This document shows, one piece after another, positions 1 through 11,444 of a stretch of DNA of 45,007 nucleotides. This DNA is from Cyanophora paradoxa. Its lineage: Eukaryota; Glaucocystophyceae; Cyanophorales; Cyanophoraceae. Positions within the stretch are counted from its first letter, which is position 1, and the number at the start of each line of letters is the position of its first letter. The translations under genes and the position numbers were made by a program. The stretch lies in assembly GCA_004431415.1 (NCBI GenBank), contig QPMI01000375.1, positions 1 to 45,007 on the forward strand, read 5' to 3'. The notes below the pieces were generated by a model, which saw only the letters and a list, made by a program, of their open reading frames with translations, was not told the DNA's origin and did not search any database.

Positions 1-3000
1 GGGCCGGCGAAGCCGCAGCAGCAGAAAAAGACGCTTTTCCCAAAGGGGCACCGACCGACACCGCCCGCGTCGGCCCCGCCGCCGCCGCCGCCGCCGCCGC
101 CGGCCCCAGCGGCGGTGGCGGGGGCGGGGAGACGGAGGCGAGCTCGCAGGCGAGCTCGCAGCCGGCGCCCATGCCGAGCCCCGCCAAGCCCCCGCCGCCC
201 CGCTCCCCGCCGCCCCGCGCTCCCGCCCCAAGCCGACCCCTGCCCCGCTGCCCCCGGGGCTATCGTCATCGAGGTGCCCCTGGGAGCCCCCCCCCCCCCC
301 CCCCCGGGGGCCCCTTCGGGTCGGTGTACCGAGCCTCCCGCAGATCGAAGACGACGACGAGGATCAGACGAGAGGAGGGGCGCAGGCCGGCCCCGCGCCC
401 CGCCCCGCGCCTCCTCCGCCCCCGCCCCGCCCGCCTCGGCCCCCGCCCCGAACCTCGCCCCGCCCTCCCCCGCCTCCTCCGCGCGCCCCGCTGGCGCCCC
501 GCGCGTCGTCGGCCCCCGGCCGGCCCCGTTCCCCCAGAGGAAGAAGGCCGCCAAGTCCGCGTCGGCCCCCGCGGGGGCCCCGCCGAGGGCGGCGGGATGC
601 CGGCGGGGCCCCCCGGGCGACCCCGGAGGGCAAGGCCGCCGCCGCGTGCAGGGCGGTGCGCGCCCTCCCGCGGCGCGCCGCCCACGCGCGGGGCCCTCGC
701 CGCGCACCCCGCAGGCCTCCCCGCCGCCCCGCAGGCCCCCCCGCCTGCCCCCGTCCCCCTCTTCCCCCTCTGAGCAGCCCCCCTCAGATTGTGCAGGTCT
801 CCCCTCGGGGCCGCCCCCCGCCCCCGAAGGCTTCCTCAAGGGCACGCGCCTCTTCCACCGTACCCCCCACCTGCCTTCTTACGCCGTGCCCAGGCCTCTT
901 CATCTGCGTCCTGGGGTACAAGGATGTGGAGGCGCTCGACGTCCTGCACGCCTCCGAAGAGGTGCCCCGCCCCTTCCCCCCTGCTCCCCTCGCCTTCGTT
1001 GCTGATCCGCCCATCACCCCCTCTCCCCAGGGCGCCTTCGTCAAGATCGACCGCTACGTGCACGAGCGCTGCACGCACCTCGTCTGCTGGTATCCCCCCC
1101 CTCCCCCCCCTCCTGCCGCGGCTGAGGGGAGGGGGCAGCACGGCGGACATCCCGGAGGCGAGGCGGGCGGAGGCGGCGGGGAAGCGGGTCGTGCGGCGCG
1201 AGTGGGTCCGCGACAGCCTCCTCGCCCAGCGGCCCATCGGCCCCTACGGCCAGTGCGCCGCCCCCCCGCGCTTCCTCCCGCCCCACGCGAGGCGCCGGGC
1301 CGAGGGGCGGGGCCGGCGGGCAGGGACCCGGCGGCGCGGGCGATCCACGTGCCGCCGCGGAGCAGGGCGGGCCTCGCCTCGTTCCGGGGGCGGGCCTTCT
1401 GCTCGACGGGCATCGCCTCGGGGCCCCAGGTCGTTGACCGCGACGACCTCGAGCAGATGGTGCCCCGCCGCCCTCCCCCTCCGCTTCCTCCCGCCCCCTG
1501 CCCCACGCGGGCCCCGCAGGTGGAGCTGCTGGGCGGGCGCAACACGCGGGCCCTCAAGCGCGCCGAGAACCCCGTCCTGCTCGCCGAGCCGTCGTGCGCC
1601 CCGGCCGGGCCCTCCTCGGGGCGGCGGGGCGGCTCAGGGGCGGGGGCGCAGGGAGGACTCCCCGCAGCACGCCGCCCTCTCCACGAAGAACGGGCAGAAG
1701 GTGCCCGGCCCCCTCCCCCGCACGCCGCGCCGCGCTGCGTGACGCTCCCCTGCGCGGCGCGCCCGCCAGATCGCGATGGCTTTCAAGTGGGGCATCGACA
1801 TCGTCTCCGTACGGCGCGCCCCGTGCCCCAGCACGCCCCGCCCCCCGGCGCGCCTCGGGCCTCGAGCGGGGCGGGGCAGGTGGCTCTTCGACTCGTACGC
1901 GCAGTGGCGGGACCTCTCGCCGGCCCCCTACCTCCTCCTGCCCCACCCCGAGGAGCGCCTTGACGCCCCGCCGCCCCCTCCCGCGCCCCCCAAGCCCCAG
2001 GCCGCCCCTCCCGCCCCCGCCCCCGCTCCCCCCGCTCCGCCGCCCCCTCGCGCCGCCTCCGCCTCCTCCTCCGCCTCCGCCTCCGCCTCCTCATCCTCGG
2101 GCAAGGTCGCGGGCATCTCGCCGCCCGCCAGGCCCGGGCCCGCGCCGGCCTCCTTCGCGACTGCTCCGCTGGCGTCCCCGCAGCAGCCGCCGCCTCAGCC
2201 GGGGGCGAAGCGGAAGGCCGCCAAGGAGGAAGCAGGGCCGAGCGCGCCCGCGCAGCCGGTGCGCCGCCCCTCCGCCGCCCCTCACCGCGCCCCCCGACCC
2301 CCTCACCGCGCGTCGCGGGGCAGCCCGAGGCGGCGGCGGGGCCCCCCGCAAAGCGGCCCAAGACGCCAGCGAAGGCGGCCCCCTCCCCGCCACCGCCGCA
2401 GCCGCCGCCGCCGGCACCCCGCTTCCTCTGCACCGGCTTCGCCGACCGGGACAACCCGGACCACGCGTGCGTGCCGCCCCCGGGCTGCGGGGCGCCGCCC
2501 TCCGAGCCGGTGAGGGCGCGCAGGGCGCACTCCCTCCTGCGGAACCGCTTCCTGGGCCTCCTCGAGTCCCTCGGCGGTGCGCCCGCCCCCCCTCTTCTTC
2601 CTCCTCCGCCCCCGAGCGCCTCGCCCGGGTACCGGAAGGCGCGGAGACGGGCGAGGCGGCCGACGCGACGCACCTCGTCGCCCCGATGGCGAAGCGCACC
2701 GGCAAGTGGTCCGCCCCCGCCTCCCCTCCCGCCCCCCCGCCCCACGCCCCGCCCCGCCCCGCCCCGCCTAGCCCGACACGCCGGGCAGGCTGGCGGCGCT
2801 TGCGAAGGGGATCTGGATCCTGCGGCCCTCGTACATGTGCGCCCGCGCGCTCTCGCGCCCCTCTCCACGGGATCTGAGGGGCGGGGCGGGGCCGCAGGCA
2901 GGCGTGCGTGGAGGCGGGGCGGCTGGTCCCCGAGGAGCCCCACGAGGCACGCCCCGCCCCCGCCGCCCCGGCCCCGCCGCCCCCCCCGCCCGCTGAGCGC

Positions 3001-3923
3001 TCTCCCCTCGCAGTACTTCGGCGACGGCCTCTTCAACGGCTCCAACTGGCCCGCCCCCCGCCCCCGGCCCCGCCCCCGGCCCCGCCCCCGCCCCGGGGCG
3101 ACGTCGAGGGGTCGCCGCTGCGCAGGATGGGGGCCATGCGGCGGAGCAGGCTGCGGCGGGAGAGCACCGGCAGGGGCGCCTTCCACGGCATGAAGGGTCC
3201 GCCCCCGCGCCTGCCCCCCATATCTTTACCCGACGCGCGCCGGCCCGCGCCGCGCAGTCGTCCTCCTCTCGACGGACAAGCTGCAGCCGCGCGACATCGG
3301 CGACATGATCAGGTGCCGCCCGGGCTCCCCCGGCGCGGTGCGAGGCGCGGGGTGCGATGGCATGCGGCAGGGCCGGGGGCGGGGCGGTGCTGGACCCCCA
3401 CGAGGCGGCCAGCTGGCGGGGGGCGACCCTCGCCCTGCACGCCCCCAGCGGCCCAGCCGCCCCCGCCACCCGCGCCCTCCGCGCCCGCGCCGTCCCCATC
3501 GTCGCCCCCTCTACCTCGTCCGCCCTTCGCCCGCCCCTCCGCCCCGCCCGTCCCCACGCGCCTCGCCCTCGTGCAGATGGACCTTCTCTCCCTCGAGCAC
3601 GCGCCGAGCATCGTGCGGCCCGCCTCTGCCCGCCCCGGCCGCCCGACGGCTCACGCGCCGGGCAGGAGGACTACCGCTGGCAGGCGCCCGACGAGGGCGG
3701 CGGGCCGGCCTCCGCCCCACAGCCGAGCGGCGCCGGCCCGTCGAGCGCGGCCGGCCTGGGCCGGGGCGGCGCCGGCAGGGGCCGCGCCGGGGGCGCGGCG
3801 GGGCCCGATCTCAAGAGGGCCTCCGCGTTCCCAGCCCCCTCGCAGCCGCCCTCGCAGCGGCAGGCGGCGCAGCAGGCCGCGCCGGCGGGGCGCCCCACGC
3901 CCCAGCAGAAGGGGCCCCAGTAG
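1..3923 (+). CDS. Multi-BRCT-domain protein, PTIP/MDC1/TopBP1-like (5' partial, many introns)
   Basis: This is probably a nuclear DNA-damage or replication scaffold that binds phosphopeptides through BRCT domains. Seen: a coding piece already open at base 1, an acidic linker, then a first BRCT formed by joining exons at about 830-873, 894-960, 1031-1088 and 1138-1250 (FHRLFICVLGYKD, then TADIPEARRA, then REWVRDSL). A second follows at about 1340-1925 (NTRALKRAEN, then AMAFKWGIDIVS, then VRWLFDSYAQW). A C-terminal pair spans about 2430-3650 (RFLCTGFADRD, ATHLVAPMAKRTGKW, GIWILRPSYM, then AGRLVPEEPHE, then MKVVLLSTDKLQ). The order 'SYMQACVEAGRLVPEEPHE' followed by a second unit resembles the C-terminal tandem BRCTs of PTIP and MDC1. 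The ends of a low-complexity tail and a stop at 3921-3923 are clear. Two introns, at 2947-3013 and 3049-3125, have GC donors. BRCT identity is firm; orthology to PTIP is inference. Confidence 0.8.
287..305 (+). repeat. 19-nt poly-C tract inside an intron
   Basis: Nineteen consecutive C lie in the intron between the exon ending in AIVIE and the exon starting IEDDDEDQ of the BRCT gene. The tract acts as an all-cytosine pyrimidine stretch on the sense strand. Confidence 0.85.
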
Positions 3924-4086
3924 CCGCGAGCGAGCGGCTCGTCAACCAAGTCTGGAACTGTGCAACACAAACCCTTTACGTTCCCTGCACTGTGCACGCC
4001 GCAGCGACCACGATCACTCCGGGGGCGGGTGGCCCCTCGCCTGCTGCCAGCTCTGCCGAACGAACGTCAGAGGGGGCGGCGCCGCT

Positions 4087-6578
4087 TCAGCCGGGCTCGA
4101 GGGCGGGCGGGCGCACGGAGTAGGCGAGGAAGGCGGCGGCGGTCTTCGACCCCACGAAGGAGGCCTCCTTCGAAGGGGGCGAGAGCTCGTCAGGCGGGCG
4201 CGCGGGCGGCCGGGCGGCGGCGGCGCGCGCGCACGAGGCCCTCCCCGACGAAGAGGCGCTCCCCGCGGTCGGCGCCGAGGGCGGCGAGGGCGGCCAGCAG
4301 CTCGCCGTGCACAGCCGTCCCGGCCTCCAGCCAGGCGCTCTCCTTGGGGAGGGCGAGGAGGACGCGCGTCGCGCCCCGCAGCCGCCCCAGCGCCTCCACA
4401 ACCTCCCCTGCCCCCGGCGTCATCGGGGCAGACAAGGGGATGGATTCTGCTAGGGAAGCTAGTGTTTGGCCCTCTTTGGAATGCGGTCTATCCTCTGGCC
4501 CTCGCCCAGCGGCCTGGACGGGGCGGGGCGGAGGGAAGGCCCTCGGGGCCGGGGCGGGGCGCACGCGGGGAGAGGCCCTCGAAGCGGCAGCGGAGCTGGA
4601 GGCGCTGGAGGGTGGCGACGTGCGCCCCGCCCGTGAGCCACGCGAGCTGCCCGGGGCCCAGCCCGTGGTGCGCCACCTCCAGGCTGCCCCGCGCGCCCGC
4701 GTCAGGGGCCGCCCGCGGCGCAGGGCCGGCGCGGCGCACTCGCGCAGGCCGGCGAAGGCGCCCTGGGGCCACGCGGCGGGGAGGCCCACGCGGAGGAGGC
4801 GCAGGCGGGAGCGCCGGGCGGGGCGGGGGCGGAAGAGGCGGCCAGGGCCGGCGGGAGCGCCTCGGGCTCCCCTCGCCCTCCGCGCCCCCGATGACCTCCA
4901 CGTCCTGCGCCGCACCGCATCACCTCGACGCGGATCGAATCTCGCCTCGCGGCGGGGCCGGCGGACGCTGCAGAAGAGCCCGGCGGCGGCGAGGCCCGCG
5001 ACCGCCTCCCCGAGGCGCCGGCAGCCGTTCAGCAGCCTGCGCGCGCGCGCGGCCGCGCCTCAGCGGGGCGGACGCCGAGCGCGAGCGGCGTGCGCGCGGC
5101 CGGCGCACAGGCGGCCGGCGTCGCCGAGGGAGACGCCGGGGGGCCAGGCGGCGGGGAGGGCGCAGCGCTCGACCATGAGGGCCCGACGGTGCCGGCGCCG
5201 AACTCCTCGGGGGCGAAGACGGCGGCCAGGTGCGGGGCGGCGGGGCCGAGCTCCGCGGGGCCTCCCGGGGCGCCCCGGCGAGGCGAGTACGAGGCGGGCG
5301 ACGCGGAGGCCCCGCGCGGCGAGCGCGGCGAGCGCGGCGGCGGCGCGCCCGTCGTACGAGTGCGCCTCGTCGACGCGGCGGAGGGCGGGGAAGGGGGCGA
5401 GGTGCGGCAGCGCCGCCTGCCCCACGCTGATCGCCGCCCCCAGGTGCTCCAGCCCCCGCATCGCAGGCACCTGCCGCCGGCCCAGCTGAGCGGCCGGCGC
5501 CGGGCGGGGCGGGGCGGGGCGTGCGGGGCGCGCACGGGCACGCCCTCGACGAGGACGGCGGGCTTGCCGCTGGAGGCGAGGGAGAGGGAGCGGAGTGCGG
5601 GGAGGTGCCGGTCCACGTCGAGCAGCCGGAAGACCGTCTCAAAGCGCTCCCCGTGCGGGCCTGCCGAGGCTCGGCGGAGGGGCGGGGGGGAGGGGGGCCC
5701 GGGCGGGGCGCACTGGAGGGCCCGTCGTTGTAGATCTCGACCTCGAGGCGGGCCAGCGAGCGCGGGGCGCCCCCCAGCAGCTCCAGCAGCGGCGAGCGGC
5801 GCGGATCGGGGGCGCCCGGGGCCGGCGGGGCGCCCCAGCCGGGGAGGGCGAGCTGGGCGCGCCAGTCGCGCTCCGGGAAGAGGAGCACGAGGCGGAGGCG
5901 CTCGAGGCGCGCGCAGGCCGGCTGCCGCAGCAGCGCCGCCGCCTGCGCCGGCAGCAGCTCCGCGCCCCGCAGCGCCAGCAGCTCCACCACGTGCACCTGC
6001 GCGAGCTCAAGCTCGAGAGATTCGAGGCGGGAGGGACGCGTGCACCTGGGGCTGCCGCAGCTGGACGAGAGGCTCCAGGCGCTGCCGCACGAGCCGCAGG
6101 TCCCGCTCCAGCTGCCGCTCGTACTCGGCCCGCCCGGGGCTCTTGCCGGCCGCGGGCGCGGCCGCCTGCCCGGCGGGGGGGGCTCGCCCGAGCGCCATCT
6201 GCAGCTGCATCTGCAGCATGCGCTGCAGGTCGTCCCCGCCACCGCTCTCCTCCACGGCCAGGCTCACCACAACCCTGAGACGAAGACGGGGATCGGACGG
6301 GCGGCGGCGTCAGGTCACTGAGTCAGCTCGGGCGGCGTGCTGGCGCTCCCTCGCCCCTTCAGGACGCACGCCATCGTCGCGGAAGTCAGAGGCGGCAGCC
6401 TTGCCACCGCCTCGCGCCAGCTGCGTGCGCGGATCGGAGTCGAGTCATGAACTCGGCCCCGGGGGGGGGCGCACCGGCGGCACACGGCGCTCAGGCTGAA
6501 GCGATCCACCAGGCACAGGCGGTCGAGCACGAGGCAAAGAGGGTGCTCGGGGAGCTGGCTCCACTCCGCGTCCCCCAT
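4087..6578 (-). CDS. F-box protein with leucine-rich C-terminal region
   Basis: This is a likely substrate-recognition subunit of an SCF-type ubiquitin ligase. The start is the ATG whose complement is 6576-6578; the more upstream in-frame initiator in this stretch is GTG, so it was not used. The first exon reads MGDAEWSQLPEHPLCL followed by LVDRFSLSAVCRR. A short intron containing a C run joins it to WREAVARLPPL, which together form a typical F-box ending in the conserved Trp. Later exons carry leucine-rich segments (ELAQVHVVELLALRGAEL; HLPALRSLSLASSGK; LGRLRGATRVLLALPKE) of LRR character without a clean repeat register. The last exon, ending FLAYSVRPPALEPG, is joined in frame after LFVGEGL by an intron that removes a nearby in-frame stop. 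It converges with the BRCT gene, 163 nt apart. Substrate and exact exon set are unknown. Confidence 0.65.
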
Positions 6579-6970
6579 TGCAATCGCTGTCTGAGCTTGT
6601 GACGCCGCCGCGTCCTGCAACCGATCGCGGTCTTCCGTGATCAGAGCTCCTTCGTACGCGTGCTCGATCACTGTCTGCTGGCGCAGGGACCCTTCGGACT
6701 ATGGCTACGGCCCTAGCCTACGGTACAGCATTAAAACCGACGGGCCGGAACTCTGAAGCCTTTTTTACGCGGCGAATGTTCCTCCAATTTGCGCATGCGC
6801 ACATGCTTCCGCGCACGTGGCCGGCTCAAGCTTTGAAGCACACCGATCAGCGGCCGGACTGTTCCTAGGGCCCCGGCTCGCACAGTGTACGTGGCTGGCG
6901 CTCCGAGTGCTCGGTCTTAGAATCTCTTCAAGATCTCAGGAGAGGTCTCGAGAGCGCGTCTCGGCCGCGC
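6579..6970. other. Intergenic spacer between F-box gene start and the next minus-strand gene's end
   Basis: About 390 nt with visibly more A/T than the gene bodies (for example around 6730-6800). I see no exon-like or family-recognisable coding. It should hold the F-box gene promoter and the 3' UTR of the neighbouring gene, but no specific element is recognisable. Confidence 0.5.
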
Positions 6971-8027
6971 TCAGAGGTCGAAGGCCTCCTCGGCGTAGTG
7001 GCACTCCTGCGGGGCCGCGCGGTCCGTGCCTGAAGGGGCGGACGGTGCGGGGCGGGGGAGGGGCGCCACCTCGAGCTCGCAGATCTCCTCGGCGGCGGCG
7101 GCGGTCGGGCCGGCCTCGCACGCGCCCTCCGCGGCGGCGACGTCGGCGGTGAGGGCGTCGACGTCGAGCAGCGCGTCGTCCACGTCCACCTGCCGCCCCC
7201 CCGCCCTCGGCAGCCGCCCGGCGCGGCGGGCCCCGGCCTCGCGCGCGGCGCGCACCTGGTTGAAGTGGGGCGGCAGGCAGCCGAACCGCTGCGCGCCGGC
7301 GCTCAGCTCCGATCGGCTCCGATGGGAGGGGCCGGCGCGGCGCGCGAACCTCAGCGATCGTCTCCGTGTACTGGACGGCCTGCGCGCGGCGAGCTGTGAG
7401 CCGGGGCCCGCCGGCGGCGCCGGCGGCGCGGGCGGGCTGCGGCTCGCCTCGTCGGTCGCGCCGTTCGCCGCCGTGATGCGAGTGGCGGCCTCGCAGATGC
7501 CCGAGACGCTGGGCGGCGGTGGGGTGGGTGGCGCGGGAGACGCAGAGGGGGGGCTGGCGGGGGAGCCGCGCACGCGTCGCCGGACCAGGTGGGCCGCACG
7601 TGCCGCACGCTGTCCGCGAGGGGCGGCGGTCAGCGGCGAGGAGGAGGCGCGAGCGGCCCCGCGCGGCGCCGGCTGCGCACTGCTCGCAGTCCAGCGAGTC
7701 CAGCATGTCGTCGACGGCGCCCTGCGGGACGGGCGCCGGCGGCTTGAGCGGGAATCGCCGAGGAGGCGCCCCCCGGGCAGCCGGCGCACCTGCAGCTCCT
7801 TCGGGAGGTCGTAGGCGCTGCGCTCAAGGCCGGCAGCGTAGACACGGCAGGTGTCCTGGGCGATGGGCCCTGCTCGCTCTCGTCAGCGGCGAGCGCCGCG
7901 AAGAACAACAAGAAACAACGAGCGAACCGGGCATGGTGACCTGAGAACGCATCGCTGCTGTCTGCGCGGCGGGAGGCTTAGGGCGGCGCAGACGAAGCCG
8001 GAACGGGAGGATGGAGCGGCGGAGCAT
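6971..8027 (-). CDS. Unrecognised small protein, possible mitochondrial presequence
   Basis: I do not recognise the family. The first ATG (complement of 8025-8027) opens an Arg-rich, acid-free N-terminus (MLRRSILPFRLRLRRPK), which looks like a mitochondrial targeting peptide. A second ATG lies 25 codons further in. A 64-nt GT-AG intron then leads to DTCRVYAAGLERSAYDLPKELQ (split here: DTCRVYAAGLERSA, YDLPKELQ), followed by GAVDDMLDSLDCEQC after another intron. Further exon-like pieces read ICEAATRITAANGATDEA, AVQYTETIAE, RFGCLPPHFNQ and VDVDDALLDVDALTADVA, and the frame ends in HYAEEAFDL at 6971. Cysteines in DTC and DCEQC could form disulphides or bind metal. It starts 228 nt from the divergent haloperoxidase-like gene. 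The splicing is only partly resolved. Confidence 0.45.
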
Positions 8028-8255
8028 GCCGGCGACGACTACATATCAAGACCTAAACTCTAGCGCCGCGCTATGCGCGGGAACGCTCAGTGTGTCAGTT
8101 AGAGTTTCGAGGCCGCCGGGTTGGCGAGGCGCGTTTCTCGACTGCTTTTCAAATGCATGCTTTCCCGTTAGCGCTCCTGCGACGAGCTATACGCTCCTGG
8201 CGGACCTTCTCTTTTGCTGACGAACAAGCGGTACCCCTCGCGGCAGTTGCGCTCG

Positions 8256-10539
8256 ATGGGCCGGCACGGCCTCCTGGCGGCGGCGATCGTGCTGCTCGGG
8301 CTGGTGACGGTCGTGCGGGCCAATATCGTGCTGGATTGGAACGCGGCCTTCTGCGATGTGCTCAAGACCAGCGCGCCGGACTGGGTGCGCACGTCTGATC
8401 GCCTCGCACCTCTGTACAGAATGACACGCGACGTTCAGGACACCGGCCGAGTCGCCAGAGCAGGGGCTATGCTGCACATTGCCATCGCAGGTGCGGACGC
8501 TGGGGCGGGCGCTCGGCCGCCCTCACACCCACGCGCTGCAGATGCGTACGAGGACGCATCGAGGCTTCCCGCACAGAGCCTGAGGTGCGGCGCCGAGCGG
8601 TTGCGGGGCCGGCGCCATCCAGACGGGCGGGGCGGGGCGGTGCAGGGGGGTGACGCGGGGCGCGGCGGCGGAGGCGGCGGTGGCCTTCGCGGCGCACGAC
8701 GTGCTCGCCGCGGTGCTCCCGAGCTCCCAGTGGGATCTCCGCCTCAGAGACTTTGTCGCGGCGGCGCGCCCCTCGGCCTCCACCCCCGACCCGGTGCGAG
8801 CGAGGGAGCGGGCCGGCGGGGCGACCCGGCGCGCGCGCTGAGCCGGCGCAGGGCCTGGAGGCGGCGGCGAGGGTGGGGTCCCGCGCGGCGCGGCGCGTGC
8901 TGGAGGAGCGCGTCGACGACCACAGCAACGCGTGCGCTCCCGCGCCCCGCGCGGCCGGCGCGCCCCGCCCCGAGCGCGCGCCCCGCAGGTTCGCGTACTA
9001 CGCGGCGACGAACGGGCCGGGGCGGTGGCGCCCGACGCCGCCGCTCTTCAAGCAGATGCCGCAGAGCCCCGCCTGGCGCCTCGTCACGCCCTTCTCCGGC
9101 AAGCCGCACGCCTTCTTCGCGCTCGAACACGGGCCCCCCGACCTCTTCGTGTGTCCCCGCGCCCCTTAGAGCTCACTCGCCCCGCCGCGACTCGAACCCG
9201 GGCCCGGGGCGGGCCGCAGTCCCGCGAGTACGCCGCGGCGGTGGCCCTCACGCAGGAGCTCGGGGCCCGCGAGAGTCCGACCCGGTGCGCCGCGTGCCCC
9301 AGTTCGCCGGCCCCCGGGTCCTGAAAACGGTGTACCCCCAGCACCGAGGGGCAGACGGAGCTGGCGTACTTCTGGGCCGACTCGGCGCCGGGACGGGACT
9401 CGCGCCCGGGTACGCCTCTCTCCCCCGGGTTTGAATCTCGAATCGAGGCGGGCGCAGCGCACTGGAACCGCATCGCAGCGACCATCGCCCAGCAGCAGCA
9501 GATGTCCCTCCGCGACGTGCGCCGTACCCCTCCCCCACTCGCCGAAACCTCCCCGCGGGGATTCGAGCGGGCGCCGCGCAGACGGCCAAGTTCTTCCGCC
9601 TCGTCAACGTCGCCCTCGCCGACGTCTCCATCGCCGACAAGGTCAACAAGGTGAGGGCGAGGAGCCGGGCGAGGGGGTGCGGCGTTCCGGCCGCACGCCC
9701 CGCGACGCTGTACCCCCATCCCGCAGTTCAAGTTCGACCAGTGGCGGCCCGTGACGGCCATTCGCGAGGGCGTGAACGGGAACGAGTTTATCCGGTACCC
9801 CCCTTCTGTTCATTCGGCCCCGTTCCCCGCTCAACCAACCCCCCGCGCCCGTTCAGCGCTCAGCCGGACTGGACTGTGCGCCCCGTTCCCACCGCTTCCC
9901 CTCACTGCCCCCTCCCCAAGCCCGGCTGACGCGTACCCCCTTCTCCGCAGCCCCTGATGGACACGGAGAACTCGCAGGAGTACCCCTCAGCGCACGCCGC
10001 CTGCGCCGCCGCCCTCGTCCACGTGATCTCGAAGTTCCTCCCCTCCCTCTCCTTCCCCCCCGAGGTGCAGTACCCCCCGCGTCCTGCGGCTCGGGGCCCC
10101 GCGGGGCCCCGAGCCGCCCCCCTCGCAGGGCCTCGCCGTCACATCGGACTCGCCCATGATCCCCCCCGGCGTTGTCCGGGTGCGCTCGTACCCCCCTCTT
10201 CCCCTTTCCCCCTGAGCGCCTCGCAGACGTACCAGTCGCTCGACGAGATCGTCGAGGAGGTCAGGGGTACACCCCGCGCGCCCCGTGCCCCCTCCCCGAC
10301 GCCCCCCCGCCAGGTGGCAATGAGCCGGGTGTACGCGGGAAACCACTTCTCCTTCTCCGTTGCCGCCGGCCGCGTGCTTGGCATCCGCGCCGGTACCCCC
10401 CTTCTTCCCCCCCCCCCCCCCCCCCCCCCTCCCTTCATTCTGACGCGGGGCAGGGGAGGCGGCGTGGGCGCACCACGAGCGGCTCGAGAAGGGCCGCCCC
10501 GCCCTCTCCAGCTCCGCCCCCGGCGATCTTCCCCTCTGA
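8256..10539 (+). CDS. Secreted PAP2 / vanadium-dependent haloperoxidase-like protein
   Basis: Members of this superfamily are acid phosphatases or vanadate-dependent haloperoxidases. The ATG at 8256 was chosen because it starts a clear signal peptide (MGRHGLLAAAIVLLGLV, then RANIVLDW). The mature start NIVLDWNAAF matches the haloperoxidase-like branch. At least ten short introns follow. Joining across the intron ending near 9726 gives KFKFDQWRP, a correct K-x6-R-P motif with Lys at 9649-9651. EYPSAHAAC at about 9980-9997 is the P-S-x-H motif with Ala instead of the usual Gly. SRVYAGNHF at 10323-10349 supplies R-x5-H. The order and spacing are right for the family, and the stop is at 10537-10539. 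Whether vanadate is bound or halide oxidised cannot be read from the sequence. The intron at about 10394-10448 contains a 23-nt C run. Confidence 0.85.
10407..10429 (+). repeat. 23-nt poly-C tract in the last haloperoxidase-like intron
   Basis: A run of C on the sense strand follows the donor GTACCCCCC in the final intron of the haloperoxidase-like gene; the acceptor is the GGGGCAG just before the exon GEAAWAHHERLEKG. Confidence 0.85.
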
Positions 10540-11444
10540 CCCCCCCCGCTCGAGCTTCTCCCTCGGGCCGCCCGTGCCCCTCCTCCCAGCCCCTCGCGCC
10601 CCCCGCGCCTGTACACTAGTTTTTCAGCGGGAGGGCGGTCGACACCCCTGTATCATATCGCAGCTAGGCTTAGGCCCCCCTTTTCAACCGAGTAGAGGCC
10701 CTTGCGGCCGGGCCTTTCGAATTCGGAGTGCCTGTTGGCAGCAGAATTGGGTGCCATCCTCAGCCTGGCAGCGCGCTCACCGTGGCGCCCGCTTCTCCGA
10801 GTCTGGGGCAGCTGCCTGCAGCAGGCAACCGGCTGCTCATGCTCAGCCGGTTCCGATACCGGTGGTCCATTGTGGCTCTGACTAGAACATCTGGCGAGTA
10901 CTGGTACAGGCGGCCGCTGCTCGAAGGGTCGGGTACACGACCGTACATCTACGTATACGTCGATGGCGGCCTCGGTGCAACGGCACCAACACGGATACTG
11001 TACGGGAGGCTCTACAAGGTCCTATCGGGCCTCCGGAGCGGCGCTGGCCGCCCGGCGGCCCCTGAAACGATTCTGCATGCGAATCCTGCACAAATGCGAA
11101 GGAAGCGGAAGAGTGAAGCCTGCTAATTACAGCGGTCGCTACGATAAACTACGGTGGGGAGAGCTGCCGCGGGGCCGAGGCCGGCCCCGCGGCGGGCGCA
11201 GACATAAGGCAAATGCGATGCACAGGCCGAAGACGGGCTGACATAGACATGCAGAAACCAGGCAGGCCTAGGCCAGGAGCCGGCCTGCTCTGGAAAGCGA
11301 AAAGCAACTAGGAAAGGGGGCGGAACTAGGAGAGGGGAGAGAAACAAACCGAAGCGCGGGGAGTAAAGCTGATTGTGGCACGCAGGAGGGGGAGGTGCGG
11401 CCGCGGGGCCGAGAAAGGGGAAGGGGGCGGGGAGAGGGGCCGGC
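10540..11444. other. Convergent intergenic region, no gene seen
   Basis: About 900 nt between two gene 3' ends. An open frame at 10728-11126 exists, but its composition is mixed, it matches nothing I know and it has no exon-intron signature, so I treat it as chance. Base composition is less GC-biased than in the flanking genes. Confidence 0.5.

Noticed and set aside
115-1963. Long open frames of hundreds of codons on both strands throughout the window
   Set aside because: With GC this high, stop codons are rare in all six frames. Most long frames are Arg/Pro/Ala/Gly shadows of spliced genes.
9180-9215. tRNA-like T-arm sequence (reverse complement of ACTCGAACCCGGG)
   Set aside because: It lies inside a 70-nt intron; there is no room for a cloverleaf and no A-box or acceptor stem partner.
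10728-11126. 132-codon open frame between the haloperoxidase-like and PRODH genes
   Set aside because: No recognisable family, no splice pattern, and located between two gene 3' ends.
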